DNA of 41,420 bases from Planctomycetota bacterium (GCA_030641115.1 DAOWID010000090.1:1-41420); one strand, 5' to 3'; shown: positions 1 through 10,209, numbered from the stretch's first letter. The notes: generated from the sequence alone by a model not told the origin. Translations and numbers: made by a program.

Positions 1-678
1 ACCAGAAGATCATCAGACGACGAAGTCAGTCCTGCCATGATCGAATCCATCCGGTTCGTACGTACGGCATTATTGTCGCGGCTGGATGGTCAGGGCAGCA
101 CCACTGTACTGGTTACCAGCGCCGATGTGGGGACCGGCAAGACGAACTTCACGATGATGTTGGGCAAGAGTCTTGCTCAGGCAGGTAAGAAGATCCTCAT
201 GATAGATGCGGACTTACAAAAGATGACTCTGACGAAGCGGTTCAAACTCTCCGATAAGCCTGGCTTTATGGAATCTTTGTGTTGCAGGTCTGTGGACAAG
301 CGGCACATTTTCCCGACGGAAACATCCGGCCTGAGTATCATGCCTGCTGGAAAGCGAGCTGATGACGGTGGGGCGTTTGAGGAAATGGCTAACGGAGCTT
401 TCCAAACCTGTATTGGCCAACTGCGCGAACAGTACAACATCATATTGCTGGACAGTCCCCCTATTCTGGCGGTGGCGGATGCAGCAATACTTTCAAGCCA
501 GGTAGATGGTACCATTATGGTGGAGCGAGAACTTGTATCGCAGCGCGCGAATGTAATTGATGCTCTTGCGCGTCTGGATTCTGCTGGGGGGCACCTTATA
601 GGGACAGTATTTGTAGGTTCAGGCGGCCGCGAAGGTTACGGATACAGTTATTATTATGGTAGAACCAGTGAGTCGTAA
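1..678 (+). CDS. BY-kinase / CpsD-CapB-like P-loop ATPase, C-terminal part; reading frame open to the window edge
   Basis: Walker-type ADVGTGKT, ILMIDADL and ILLDSPP motifs, Tyr-rich tail YGYSYYYG; frame has no stop upstream of the annotated ATG at 37, so it probably begins outside the window. Confidence 0.85.
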   Translation, partial: TRRSSDDEVSPAMIESIRFVRTALLSRLDGQGSTTVLVTSADVGTGKTNFTMMLGKSLAQAGKKILMIDADLQKMTLTKRFKLSDKPGFMESLCCRSVDKRHIFPTETSGLSIMPAGKRADDGGAFEEMANGAFQTCIGQLREQYNIILLDSPPILAVADAAILSSQVDGTIMVERELVSQRANVIDALARLDSAGGHLIGTVFVGSGGREGYGYSYYYGRTSES

Positions 679-1219
679 TTGTCTCGTCGTTATCGGGGCT
701 TATCCAGAAGTATGTGAGTACTGCGAAATGGAACTTAGGCTTCCTACCCGGGGAAACCGCCTTTTTCAATTTCCAGAGTAATCCCATAAGCCCTTGCCAA
801 ACAAGGCATTACTATTTAACGGCAAAAGCTCAAGAAAGCGAGTTCTCATCATTGACGTATGCCTGATTTCCGTTTTGCCCAAACTCACAGCTATTCACAG
901 AATGAAGGCTTGTCAAAAAGCCGATTAGCAGTATAAAATAGCGAAGAATTTCAATTGGCACTCTCAGGGAAGAGGTGACCCATGTTTGCTGCGCAGAGAT
1001 GTGCGCTGTCGTGGAGCTCTACTGCTTTTTTCAGGCAGCCGACGGGGACGGAGTGTATCCGCGGTTAAGTATAGACTGACCTTGCTTGGCCTGCTGCGAA
1101 CAACAATCTCCGATAAAATTGGCCAAATTAAGAGATATGGCCTCCACGCTGACAGTACACTCGGCATAACACCATCGAACTTCTGAGTTGCGGCTCTTGG
1201 AGCGATCTGATAGTAGGCT

Positions 1220-1390
1220 ATGCTAACAGGACCTTATTATGTGTCAACGGTAGGCAAAGACGAACTGGCTGTACGAGAATATATCCAAAGACAGGAAACA
1301 GAAGATAGACGGTTATATCAACTGAAACTGTTTAGACAGAGGAAAAATCTTACTGACCACTTTGAGCGGTTCAAATTTTCAAGCCTCTGA
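1220..1390 (+). CDS. small ORF, 56 aa (MLTGPYYVSTVGKDELAVREYIQRQETEDRRLYQLKLFRQRKNLTDHFERFKFSSL), hypothetical
   Basis: ATG..TGA read by eye; absent from the ORF track (under 60 aa); protein-like charged composition; ends 15 nt before the next ORF. Confidence 0.35.
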   Translation: MLTGPYYVSTVGKDELAVREYIQRQETEDRRLYQLKLFRQRKNLTDHFERFKFSSL

Positions 1391-1405
1391 CTTAGCCGGA
1401 GTTAT

Positions 1406-2587
1406 TTGGCAATCGTGAGTCAAAGAAATCAATCTGATACACGAACTGTTTCTGAAGTTGTCCAGCAGCTACGCTCGATTGCCGTTCATTCACTGGCAAG
1501 GATGTACCGCCCCGAAGAGCGACTGTTTGCCTTTCGATTGCGGAGAAATGGCCAGGGTGAGGTCCTGGAGGGCGTGAGTCGGCGGTATACTGCGACGGTA
1601 TTGATAGGCCTGGCTGGCGAGGACAAGCATATCGCAGCAGAGGTGCTGGGCAGTCACAGTCGGGAAGATCTCTATAAACGATTGCTTGATGACATTGAAG
1701 AATCACAGGAGTTGGGCGAAATAGCCTTGACGACCTGGGCGGCGAGAATGTTTCAACACCCACGTGCCCGCAGGGCTGTAGACACGCTGAAACGAATGAA
1801 CCCGGCAAGTGGGGAATATTCGACTATTGAATTGTCCTGGGCTTTGACGGCTCTGGTCATCGGTGGAAGCGAGGCCACCGACATGGCCCTTGCCGAAAGA
1901 ATTGCTGATACCCTGATGGGCTCTTTCAGACAAGAATCAGGCCTTTTTCCACATGCACCTACAAAGACAGGCCTGTTGGCATTTCGAGGTCATGTATGCT
2001 GTTTTGCGGACCTCGTATACCCCATTCAGGCGCTGTCCTATTACCATCAGGCTACCGGAGACGCCAGGGCCGCCGAGGTGGCTATTAGTTGTGCCGAGCG
2101 GATATGTCAACTGCAGGGGCCGGAAGGTCAGTGGTGGTGGTACTTCGATGTGCGGAACGGTCGGGTCGTCGAGCGCTACCCGGTGTATTCGGTACATCAG
2201 GATTCGATGGCGCCCATGGCCCTGTTTGCTCTGGCCGAGACCTGTGGTCTGGATCATTCTGAATCAATCGAGAAAGGTCTCCGCTGGCTGTTCAATCCGG
2301 CAGAGATAACCGGATCTCTTGTTGATACGGAGCGGAATGTTATCTGGCGCAGGGTCGGCCGGCATGAACCTTGGCGGCTGGTCCGTGGCCTGCAGGCAAT
2401 CGCCAGCGGCCTGCACCCAGCTATCCGGCTACCGGCAGTTGATCTAGTATTTCCGCCCAACTCAGTCGATTACGAAAGCCGCCCCTATCACATGGGCTGG
2501 ATCCTCCACGCGTGGCCCGCTGACTGCACCTCAGAACCCTTAAGACACTGTTCCAGGGTCCACAAAAAGCCCCACTTCCAAGGCTAA
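1406..2587 (+). CDS. uncharacterised protein, possibly alpha/alpha-toroid (six-hairpin-like)
   Basis: 393-aa ORF from TTG, repeated helical segments, GPEGQWWWYFD; same strand and context as EPS genes. Confidence 0.6.
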   Translation: MAIVSQRNQSDTRTVSEVVQQLRSIAVHSLARMYRPEERLFAFRLRRNGQGEVLEGVSRRYTATVLIGLAGEDKHIAAEVLGSHSREDLYKRLLDDIEESQELGEIALTTWAARMFQHPRARRAVDTLKRMNPASGEYSTIELSWALTALVIGGSEATDMALAERIADTLMGSFRQESGLFPHAPTKTGLLAFRGHVCCFADLVYPIQALSYYHQATGDARAAEVAISCAERICQLQGPEGQWWWYFDVRNGRVVERYPVYSVHQDSMAPMALFALAETCGLDHSESIEKGLRWLFNPAEITGSLVDTERNVIWRRVGRHEPWRLVRGLQAIASGLHPAIRLPAVDLVFPPNSVDYESRPYHMGWILHAWPADCTSEPLRHCSRVHKKPHFQG

Positions 2588-2597
2588 CATTTTAAGC

Positions 2598-4010
2598 ATG
2601 AGTATCCGTATATCGGCCTTGTACATCTCTGTAGTATTCCTTTCCATCTACGCCTGGAAGGACTGGTTTAAGAGTCTCTGCGGCCTGATCCTGTTGATGG
2701 CTGTCATCGAGCACGAGGACATGCCAAAGACCATGTTCGGCATCCAGGGATTCAACATGTGGAACGTTTTGTTCGTCGGGATTTTCCTGGCCTGGCTGGC
2801 CAGCCGTCGCCGCGAAGGGCTTCGGTGGGACATGCCCCGGCATGTCAATGTATTGCTGCTGATGTACCTGGGGGTGGTCCTGGTTGGTTTTTTACGGGCC
2901 GTCTTCGACCGCAGTTACATCGAGGACTATCCCTTTAAGAGCCTGGTCAGTGAGGAATTGATCAATACTGTCAAATGGGTCCTGCCCGGGGTTCTGCTCT
3001 TTGACGGTTGTCGAACCCGCCGCCGGCTGGTAATGGTTCTTGTTTGCCTGCTTGTAATGTATTTCCTGATTGCGACACAGGTTGTCAGGCGTTTACCGTT
3101 CGAGTCGGCTCTTGGTGGTGGTGTTAGCCATCGCGCACGCACAAAAACCTGCACTAGTATCGGTTACAGTGCCTGCGACATGTCCACATTTCTTGCCGGG
3201 GCGTCCTGGGGGATACTGGCGGTGTTGCCGCTGGTCCGCCAGAAGAAATACAGGGTGTTGATTTTGGCGGCGGCCGGCATGGTTGCCTTTGGCCAGGTGC
3301 TGACCGGCGGAAGGGCAGGATATCTGGCCTGGGGCGCAACGGGTTTGATTCTGTGCCTCTTGAAGTGGCGAAAGTACCTTATCCTTGCACCCGTGGTTGT
3401 GATCCTGCTGCCGATAGTTTTTCCCGGCGCTGCTGCCCGAATGCTTACAGGATTCGGCCAGACTGACGTGGCTGGCCAGAGTATGACAGATGATTATTTG
3501 GTTACTTCGGGCAGAACACTGGTCTGGCCGCATATTGTCGATAAGATCGGAGAATCGCCCGTGGTTGGCTATGGTCGACTGGCTATGGAGCGTGCCGGCT
3601 TAGAGGAATACCTTAGGCAAAAATACGGAGAGGGAGAGGCCTTTGGACAAACGCATAACATGTATCTCGAAACGCTGCTCGATAACGGGATAATAGGCTC
3701 GATTCCGATTTTGTTGTTTTGGGGGATGATGGTTATATATTCCGGAAAATTATTCAGAAGTGACAATCGCCTGTGTTCGGCGGTTGGCGGATTGACCCTG
3801 TCCTTGATGCTGGCCCAGTTATTCGCGGGCATTGGCTCACAGCACTTCTACCCGGAGGAAAGTACGCTGGGGGCATGGGCCGCCATGTTCCTCGCGGTCC
3901 GGGTCTATGTCGAACAAGCCCGGGTGCGAGAAGGCACGATAGTTGCCGAAGGTACCTGGAACTCTCAGGCGTTACATCAGCAGGCGGCGATACCTGCCGT
4001 TAGGGCATAG
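2598..4010 (+). CDS. O-antigen ligase / Wzy-like polymerase family membrane protein
   Basis: Multi-TM protein with TSGRTLVWPHIVDKIGESPVVGYG and THNMYLETLLDNGIIGSIPILLF, typical of the O-antigen ligase family. Confidence 0.85.
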   Translation: MSIRISALYISVVFLSIYAWKDWFKSLCGLILLMAVIEHEDMPKTMFGIQGFNMWNVLFVGIFLAWLASRRREGLRWDMPRHVNVLLLMYLGVVLVGFLRAVFDRSYIEDYPFKSLVSEELINTVKWVLPGVLLFDGCRTRRRLVMVLVCLLVMYFLIATQVVRRLPFESALGGGVSHRARTKTCTSIGYSACDMSTFLAGASWGILAVLPLVRQKKYRVLILAAAGMVAFGQVLTGGRAGYLAWGATGLILCLLKWRKYLILAPVVVILLPIVFPGAAARMLTGFGQTDVAGQSMTDDYLVTSGRTLVWPHIVDKIGESPVVGYGRLAMERAGLEEYLRQKYGEGEAFGQTHNMYLETLLDNGIIGSIPILLFWGMMVIYSGKLFRSDNRLCSAVGGLTLSLMLAQLFAGIGSQHFYPEESTLGAWAAMFLAVRVYVEQARVREGTIVAEGTWNSQALHQQAAIPAVRA

Positions 4011-4024
4011 GAAATTACCGCACG

Positions 4025-5008
4025 ATGACACAACTTGCATATATTCTGGCAGCCAGCCATTCCGGCTCAACACTCCTAACGATGTTTTTGAATTCACATC
4101 CTGAGGTGGCGACTATTGGCGAACTTTCTCCAGGTCATATAGAAGACCTTTCTTGGTATCTATGTTCGTGCGGTTCTAGTATTCGGGAATGCCACTTTTG
4201 GCGATGGGTGGCTTCTGCGATGAGGACAAGGGGTATTAACTTTCATCTTGAAGAGTTTGGGACGGGATTTTGGATGCCGGATTCGCGCATCGCCGCCGGG
4301 TTGCTGGGTACCCTTCATCGCGGGCCGGCTTTGGAATTACTGCGAGATATAGGGCTTCGGCTGTTTTCGCCGTGGCCGAGCAGAATTGCGGAAATCATAC
4401 GTACCAATGAGATTCTTGTTGAAGTGATTCTAGAATACTATCATGCTCGGTTATTTGTTGACAAAGGGAATCGTGCCCTGCGTCTGAAATACCTCCTCCA
4501 TATCCCTTCTTTCGATTTGAAAGTTATCCGCCTGATCCGTGACGGACGCGGCGTGGCCTTGACGTATATGGATCCGGCCGGGTTTGCCGACGCCAAAGAC
4601 CCGGCCCTGCGTGGCGGCGGCAGCGGTGGGCAGCGCGAAAACAAGCGGCTTTCGATGGCCCAGGCAGCGCACCAATGGCGGCGCTGCAACGAAGAGGCGG
4701 AAAACATCCTGCGTGGTTTGGATGCATCGCAATGGATTGAGGTTCGTTACGAAGAATTATGTAAAGATACGGAGAATACGCTGGGCCGGTTGTTTGAGTT
4801 TCTCGGCATCGATCCTGACAAACGAGCCCGGGAATTTCGCACGGTCGAGCATCACGTTGTCGGCAACGGCATGCGATTGGATCCAACGTCCCAGATTTCT
4901 CTGGACGAGCGTTGGAGGTCGGTCCTAACCGAGGAGGAACTATGTGTTTTCGACCGTGAGGCTGGCAAAATGAACCGGCGGTATGGATATAGTGACAACG
5001 GAATCTAG
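4025..5008 (+). CDS. sulfotransferase family protein
   Basis: N-terminal PAPS 5'-phosphosulfate loop AASHSGSTLL; LKVIRLIRDGRGVALTYMD 3'-phosphate-binding-like segment. Confidence 0.85.
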   Translation: MTQLAYILAASHSGSTLLTMFLNSHPEVATIGELSPGHIEDLSWYLCSCGSSIRECHFWRWVASAMRTRGINFHLEEFGTGFWMPDSRIAAGLLGTLHRGPALELLRDIGLRLFSPWPSRIAEIIRTNEILVEVILEYYHARLFVDKGNRALRLKYLLHIPSFDLKVIRLIRDGRGVALTYMDPAGFADAKDPALRGGGSGGQRENKRLSMAQAAHQWRRCNEEAENILRGLDASQWIEVRYEELCKDTENTLGRLFEFLGIDPDKRAREFRTVEHHVVGNGMRLDPTSQISLDERWRSVLTEEELCVFDREAGKMNRRYGYSDNGI

Positions 5009-6473
5009 CGTACAATCTGAGCTTGCAGAGGGCGAATACGGCGACTTGGTTGTATATGGTGCGAATACACGACAAGGTCGCGGAGGATCAAGGCTGAAAC
5101 GTGCTTTCCTGCATCCGTCACTTGTGATGAATGCGGCAAGTAACTGGGCTGCCCTAGCGGTCAATATGGTAATAGGCTTATTGCTTACGCCCTTCATCAT
5201 TAGCCATATTGGCAAGAGCGATTATGGGATCTGGACACTAGTGGCTTCCATCGTGGGCTACTATGGCATCCTGGGGCTGGGTGTGGGCGGTGCCATTACG
5301 CCCTACACGGCACGATACATTGGGCAAAAGGACTGGCAGTCGCTCAGCAAGTTCGTGAACACTGCCCTTACGTATTTCACAAGTATTGGGCTGATTACTC
5401 TGGTTGCCTCGTTTGCATTAGCAGTACCGTTGGCGTCTTTCTTCAACATATCTCCAGATCGGTTCGGGTCATTTCAACACACGATGTGGTTGGTGGGATT
5501 GGCCGCGGCAGTTGGCTTCCCAGGCAGTGTATTCGTGTCTGTTATCCGGGGGCAGGAGAATTACGTTGCGGGTAACTGCGTGGTTATTGCAGCGGCACTG
5601 TTGCGCGCCGGGCTGACCGTGTGGCTGCTTTTCAAGGGTTTTGGTCTGCTCGGTGCAGCTTTGGCCGTGGGGGTGTCCGATACGTTTTCTTTGGGCGCCA
5701 GCGCGATTCTGTGCCGAACACTGGCCAAACATGTCAAAGTAAGACTTTTCTCGGGCAGTTGGCAGATGCTGCGTATTCTCCTGCTATATGGGGGCACAGT
5801 GGTTGTTATCGTTGTCAGTGACATGCTGCGTTTTCAGATTGATTCTGTCGTGATCGGCAAGTTTCTCGGGATGGAGACCGTCGCAGTATATGCCATCGCC
5901 GCCGTTCTGATGCGGTACTCATGCCGAGGAACCCAAAGTGCTTTTAAGGTCTTGAAACCCAGGTTCGCGTTCCTGTACAGTTCCGGGCAGAAGGAAAAAC
6001 TGCAACAAATACTGCTTCGCTCCATAACGGTGGCCAGCACCTTCGCATTTGGAGGAGCGGCCATATTGATCGTTTTTGGGCGCCATCTGATCCATCTGTG
6101 GGTAGGTACGAAGTTCACGAATGCCGCTCCCGTGCTCTACATCCTTGTCGGGGCTTTGGCATTCGAGATGGCCCAGAATCCCGGAATAAATGCCTTGTAC
6201 GGGTTGGACCGAATCCGCCCTTTGGCGGGTCTGTGGATGGTCGAAGCGCTACTCAACGTTTTACTCAGTTTTCTGTTGGTTGGCCCATTCGGTATCATTG
6301 GGGTTGCATTGGGAACGGCGATCCCTTGTGTCATGTTAAAACTGCTCGTACTTCCATACTTAGTAACACGAGCAGCATCGCTACCAATCACCAAGTACTA
6401 CGGACGAATCTTGCCGCCTGCATTGATTGCCGGCGCCGTCGTTTTGTTGGCTGCACTGTTCGGTGGGCTTTGA
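4983..6473 (+). CDS. polysaccharide flippase (Wzx/MOP superfamily)
   Basis: Multi-TM ORF with NWAALAVNMVIGLLLTPFIISHIGKSDYGIWTLVASIVGYYGILGLG. Confidence 0.85.
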   Translation: MDIVTTESSVQSELAEGEYGDLVVYGANTRQGRGGSRLKRAFLHPSLVMNAASNWAALAVNMVIGLLLTPFIISHIGKSDYGIWTLVASIVGYYGILGLGVGGAITPYTARYIGQKDWQSLSKFVNTALTYFTSIGLITLVASFALAVPLASFFNISPDRFGSFQHTMWLVGLAAAVGFPGSVFVSVIRGQENYVAGNCVVIAAALLRAGLTVWLLFKGFGLLGAALAVGVSDTFSLGASAILCRTLAKHVKVRLFSGSWQMLRILLLYGGTVVVIVVSDMLRFQIDSVVIGKFLGMETVAVYAIAAVLMRYSCRGTQSAFKVLKPRFAFLYSSGQKEKLQQILLRSITVASTFAFGGAAILIVFGRHLIHLWVGTKFTNAAPVLYILVGALAFEMAQNPGINALYGLDRIRPLAGLWMVEALLNVLLSFLLVGPFGIIGVALGTAIPCVMLKLLVLPYLVTRAASLPITKYYGRILPPALIAGAVVLLAALFGGL

Positions 6474-6672
6474 AGCAAGTGTTGCTTGGCGGTGCGATAA
6501 GAGTGTCATGCCACGACATTGTCGGCTTGGACGGGTATAAGTAAAGGCAGCACGATACAGTCTTTTTTAAGGCGCCAAATCGAAACAACAAATGAATAGA
6601 GTCTTGGCATATTAACTGTACTGTCTAATGTTTATCAGATTACGTAAGGCATTGTTATTAAATCAGTTAAAG

Positions 6673-6691
6673 CAAATTTAACTTAAATTTG
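6673..6691. repeat. 19-bp perfect palindrome CAAATTTAA-C-TTAAATTTG
   Basis: Direct reading of the 424-bp noncoding gap 6474-6897. Confidence 0.8.
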
Positions 6692-6735
6692 TTCGGCCTA
6701 TAAACAGAAGCAGATATCGGTAATTTGGTCCGAAA

Positions 6736-6747
6736 CGCTATATAGCG
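6736..6747. repeat. 12-bp perfect palindrome CGCTATATAGCG
   Basis: Direct reading; same noncoding gap. Confidence 0.8.
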
Positions 6748-6927
6748 GGCATCTGGCAAATTTGCTCCGATTTTATCGCAAGATAGCATATAGCATCGCT
6801 TTCTTGTAAGTGTTGCTTATTAAAGAGCTTATGCACGTTCTTCAAGTGAGACGGTACAGTTAAAACTATCGGTTAACTAATACTACGGACTTGATAAGTG
6901 TTCACATATTCAGAAAGGGGATCGATT

Positions 6928-8784
6928 ATGCCAGGTTTAGTGGGGTTCATAAGCAAAAACTCTAAAGAAAACAGAAGTCTAATGGATTCGATGGTAATGC
7001 CTCTAATGGAATACGATTGGTATAAAACTGACGAATTTAGCAACGACTATCTTTCAGTTATGCATGTTTATACAAATATACTGCCGGAACAAGACTTTAT
7101 TTTTGAAGGCGACATTTGTCTGTGTATGCATGGAGAAATACACAATAAAGATTTAGGAAATCAAAAGCAGGCTGATTATATAATCGACTTATATAAAGAA
7201 TATGGGAAAACATTCCCTAAGTACTTGAACGGATCATTTGCTATTTTCTTATTCGACGCAAAGAAGAGCAACACTTATTTGGTAACCGATAGAGTAGCAT
7301 CTAAGCCGGTCTTCTACTATTTTGAGAATGGCCGGCTTGTCTTTGCCCCAGAGTTAAAGTGCATACTACGTGACGAAAGGGCTAAGTTTTCTGTAAGCAA
7401 ACAGTGTCTTGCTGATGTCTTGAGCAGTTGTTATGTGCCTTCAAATAGAACGTTAGTACAGGAAGTACTGTGTTTAGGACCTGCATCAATTTTGGAATTC
7501 GGGAAGGGTGGATTATCTGTTGAGAAATACTGGACGTATGCAATTGATGAAGATGCTGAAGACTTGGGGTTTGATTACTATAAAGAAAAGCTCTCGCAGT
7601 TACTGCAAACCGCTGTCGACATAAGGCTTCGATCAAACCATAGATACGGTCTTTCCCTATCGGGGGGATATGATTCTAAGACGCTATTGGGATGTTGTAA
7701 GCCCCACGTTCATAAAGTTAAGGCGTTTTCCTACGGAAGTTACAAGAATCCGAAGACAGATGCGGGGACGGCAGAGAGATTGGCGAAGATTGTTGGTATG
7801 GAGCACTTTTTCTATCCTTACTCCTACAAGGATCACTTCGATAATCAATTAGCTTTTATTCACAAGTTGGACGGCATGGACCGTTGTCTGGGGCTAGCTG
7901 ATATAGTACCTACTTGGAAAAAAGTTAGAGAAGATCATGGGATTCAAATATTGTTCTGTGGAGATAACCTTTTTGGTGACCTGTACAAGTACTACGATTT
8001 TGACATAGACGAGGAGCACATGTTCAAATCCGTGGAATATTATTTGCTGCAACGCATCCCACAATTTAGGCCGATCCTAAAACCAAGTGTGTTTGAATCT
8101 CTGGTTAACTTATCCGGGAGAAACATGAACGAACTTTCGGAGAAATGTAAATTGCAAGATATACGCACTAGAAGAGAATACTTCCACTTAGAAGCACTTA
8201 CCTTCAGATATTATAGCCCATGGAGGTATGCTATTTCTTCGGAAATGGAAATTCGGACTCCTTGGTATGATAGTGAAATTCTGGATTTTCTCAGAACGAT
8301 TCCATTTGAATACAGACATGACAAGAGTCTTTTCAAAAAGGTGGGTTCTCTAATGTTCCCCGAATTATTTCAGGTTGAAAAAGCTTGGAAGCGTGCTCAG
8401 GTGGGTCCTGTTAAGAGACTGCGGTCAATAAGGAAACATAGAAAGGAAATTTTGAATTTACTGCTTGCTGGAGATTGTCCGATTGACCAGATGTTTGATA
8501 AGGACAGAATCAAGGGTCTTCTGAGCAACAGAAAATTGAATTTCTTAATGTTTAAGATCATTCTAAGACGTATCGTCGAATATCTAAAAAGCCTTATAGT
8601 TGGGAAACTTCCAGAGAATATAAAACAAAAAATGAAAAGGACGAGAAAGATATTGGGAGAAAAAACGTCAAGTGCAAAGATTTCCAATAGTAGTTTGTAT
8701 CAAGACTTGGATTTGGAGCAACTTATCATCCGGCTTTTAAAACTGAGGGTAACTTTTAAGAAAGGAAAGTGCAATGATTGTTAA
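6928..8784 (+). CDS. asparagine synthase (glutamine-hydrolysing)-family protein
   Basis: MPGLVGFISK N-terminus, LNGSFAIFLFDAKKSNTYLVTDRVASKPVFYY, LSLSGGYDSKTLLG PP-loop; ATG 6928 preferred over the tracked GTG 6898. Confidence 0.85.
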   Translation: MPGLVGFISKNSKENRSLMDSMVMPLMEYDWYKTDEFSNDYLSVMHVYTNILPEQDFIFEGDICLCMHGEIHNKDLGNQKQADYIIDLYKEYGKTFPKYLNGSFAIFLFDAKKSNTYLVTDRVASKPVFYYFENGRLVFAPELKCILRDERAKFSVSKQCLADVLSSCYVPSNRTLVQEVLCLGPASILEFGKGGLSVEKYWTYAIDEDAEDLGFDYYKEKLSQLLQTAVDIRLRSNHRYGLSLSGGYDSKTLLGCCKPHVHKVKAFSYGSYKNPKTDAGTAERLAKIVGMEHFFYPYSYKDHFDNQLAFIHKLDGMDRCLGLADIVPTWKKVREDHGIQILFCGDNLFGDLYKYYDFDIDEEHMFKSVEYYLLQRIPQFRPILKPSVFESLVNLSGRNMNELSEKCKLQDIRTRREYFHLEALTFRYYSPWRYAISSEMEIRTPWYDSEILDFLRTIPFEYRHDKSLFKKVGSLMFPELFQVEKAWKRAQVGPVKRLRSIRKHRKEILNLLLAGDCPIDQMFDKDRIKGLLSNRKLNFLMFKIILRRIVEYLKSLIVGKLPENIKQKMKRTRKILGEKTSSAKISNSSLYQDLDLEQLIIRLLKLRVTFKKGKCNDC

Positions 8785-10054
8785 CATAGTTCTGGTTGGT
8801 GCTACCTTGGCGGACAATTTGGGAGGGCCATCGCTGGTGGCAAGCACACTCAAGGCCTTTTCCCGGTATTTGCCGAACACTACATACACGTTGATTTCCG
8901 GCTCAAAGGATGAGAAGGCCGAAGAGAAACTTGCCCAGGATCACAGTTTGCGTTTTGTTCCTGCGAGATACTTTGGGAATAAGGCGGTTCTTTCGGCATT
9001 GTCGTGGAGGTTATGTGGCCGGCTTGTGGGGTCGCGTGGGATGAAGGCAGCGATGCATGCACTCACTACTGCAGATGCGATTATCGACACAACGGGGATT
9101 TCATTTGCGGACACACTAGGGACGAACTCTTTTTGGCGCTGCTTCGAAAAGGGTCGATTCTTCCTCCTGGGAAGAATACTGGGAAAGCCTGTTATAAAGT
9201 ACACCGCGGCTCTGGGCCCAATCCGAACAAGGTGGAATCGTATGTTTGCGAGGCTCTACTTGGGCCAATGTTGCAATCTCATTCTGGCTAGAGATGAGGA
9301 AAGCCTTCAGGAGATCAGAAGAGTTGGTGTAAGGACCGACACCCTTGTATGTCCGGACACAGGCTTTCTTTTTGACGCAGCCGTGAGCCCAGTCTCGAAA
9401 CGCATATATTCCATTGCTCAGACCCGACCAGTGATAGGCATATCTGTTAGCTTCCAAGCTCAACGGCGAGCGGATTCCCCGAAGTCCTATATCAAAGCCA
9501 CCGCCGAACTGATACGTCATGTTTCCCAGCGATATTCAGCCTATGTAGTTATCATCCCGAACCAAATAGCTGGAGAGACGCACGATGACACAATAGTGGC
9601 AAATGAGGTCTATGCGGAGGTGCCGGGGCATCATTGTGAAGTGTTAGACATGCAAGAATTACGGGCGGAGGAGATCAAGGGCGTTATTCAACAATGTGAC
9701 GCCATTGTGGCAGCACGCTATCATACTCTTATTGCAGCATTATCTTTGGGTGTACCTGTTCTGGCCGTCAGTTGGCATCACAAGTATATACAAGCGCTAA
9801 GGCTGTTCGGTCAGGAGGAATACTTATGCGACATCGAGGAGTGTCGGGGTGACAAGTTAATTCGGATGTTTGATCGTCTCTGGAGAAATAAGGAAGAGGT
9901 TAGGACGGCAATTCGTTTGGGCTTGCCAGCGGTCCAGGAACGCATCGACGCTGGCGCCAGGTGTGTTTGCGCACTCCTTCAGGCAAGGGACCAGACTTAC
10001 CAGAGGGAATCTGCGTCAAAGGCGCTGGATGAATGTTCTGAACCGACATGTTAA
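8774..10054 (+). CDS. polysaccharide pyruvyl transferase family protein
   Basis: NLGGPSLVASTLKAF N-terminus and AARYHTLIAALSLGVPVLAVSWHHKYIQAL C-terminal motif; SD AAAGGAAAG before ATG. Confidence 0.85.
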   Translation: MIVNIVLVGATLADNLGGPSLVASTLKAFSRYLPNTTYTLISGSKDEKAEEKLAQDHSLRFVPARYFGNKAVLSALSWRLCGRLVGSRGMKAAMHALTTADAIIDTTGISFADTLGTNSFWRCFEKGRFFLLGRILGKPVIKYTAALGPIRTRWNRMFARLYLGQCCNLILARDEESLQEIRRVGVRTDTLVCPDTGFLFDAAVSPVSKRIYSIAQTRPVIGISVSFQAQRRADSPKSYIKATAELIRHVSQRYSAYVVIIPNQIAGETHDDTIVANEVYAEVPGHHCEVLDMQELRAEEIKGVIQQCDAIVAARYHTLIAALSLGVPVLAVSWHHKYIQALRLFGQEEYLCDIEECRGDKLIRMFDRLWRNKEEVRTAIRLGLPAVQERIDAGARCVCALLQARDQTYQRESASKALDECSEPTC

Positions 10055-10209
10055 GGATCACGTGAAGTTGGCTAAATCGGATATCGGGCGAGCTGACCTG
10101 CTCACCCTTCAAGGCATGCGAACGCTTCTTGTGGGAAAAAGCCCGGCTGAGCAACTTCAAATGCGAGACCTTCTATAAACAAGTATGGATTCTGTAAGAA
10201 CTCCCACAT

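Noticed and set aside
986-1186. 66-aa ORF in the 679-1405 gap
   Set aside because: No ribosome site, Arg/Leu-rich shifted-looking composition, and an overlapping minus-strand ORF of equal length
1392-1808. 138-aa minus-strand ORF and other antisense ORFs opposite long plus-strand genes (e.g. 4524-5075, 17236-17922, 31995-32714, 36952-37482)
   Set aside because: All lie opposite genes with recognisable families and show no motifs or start signals of their own; expected by chance
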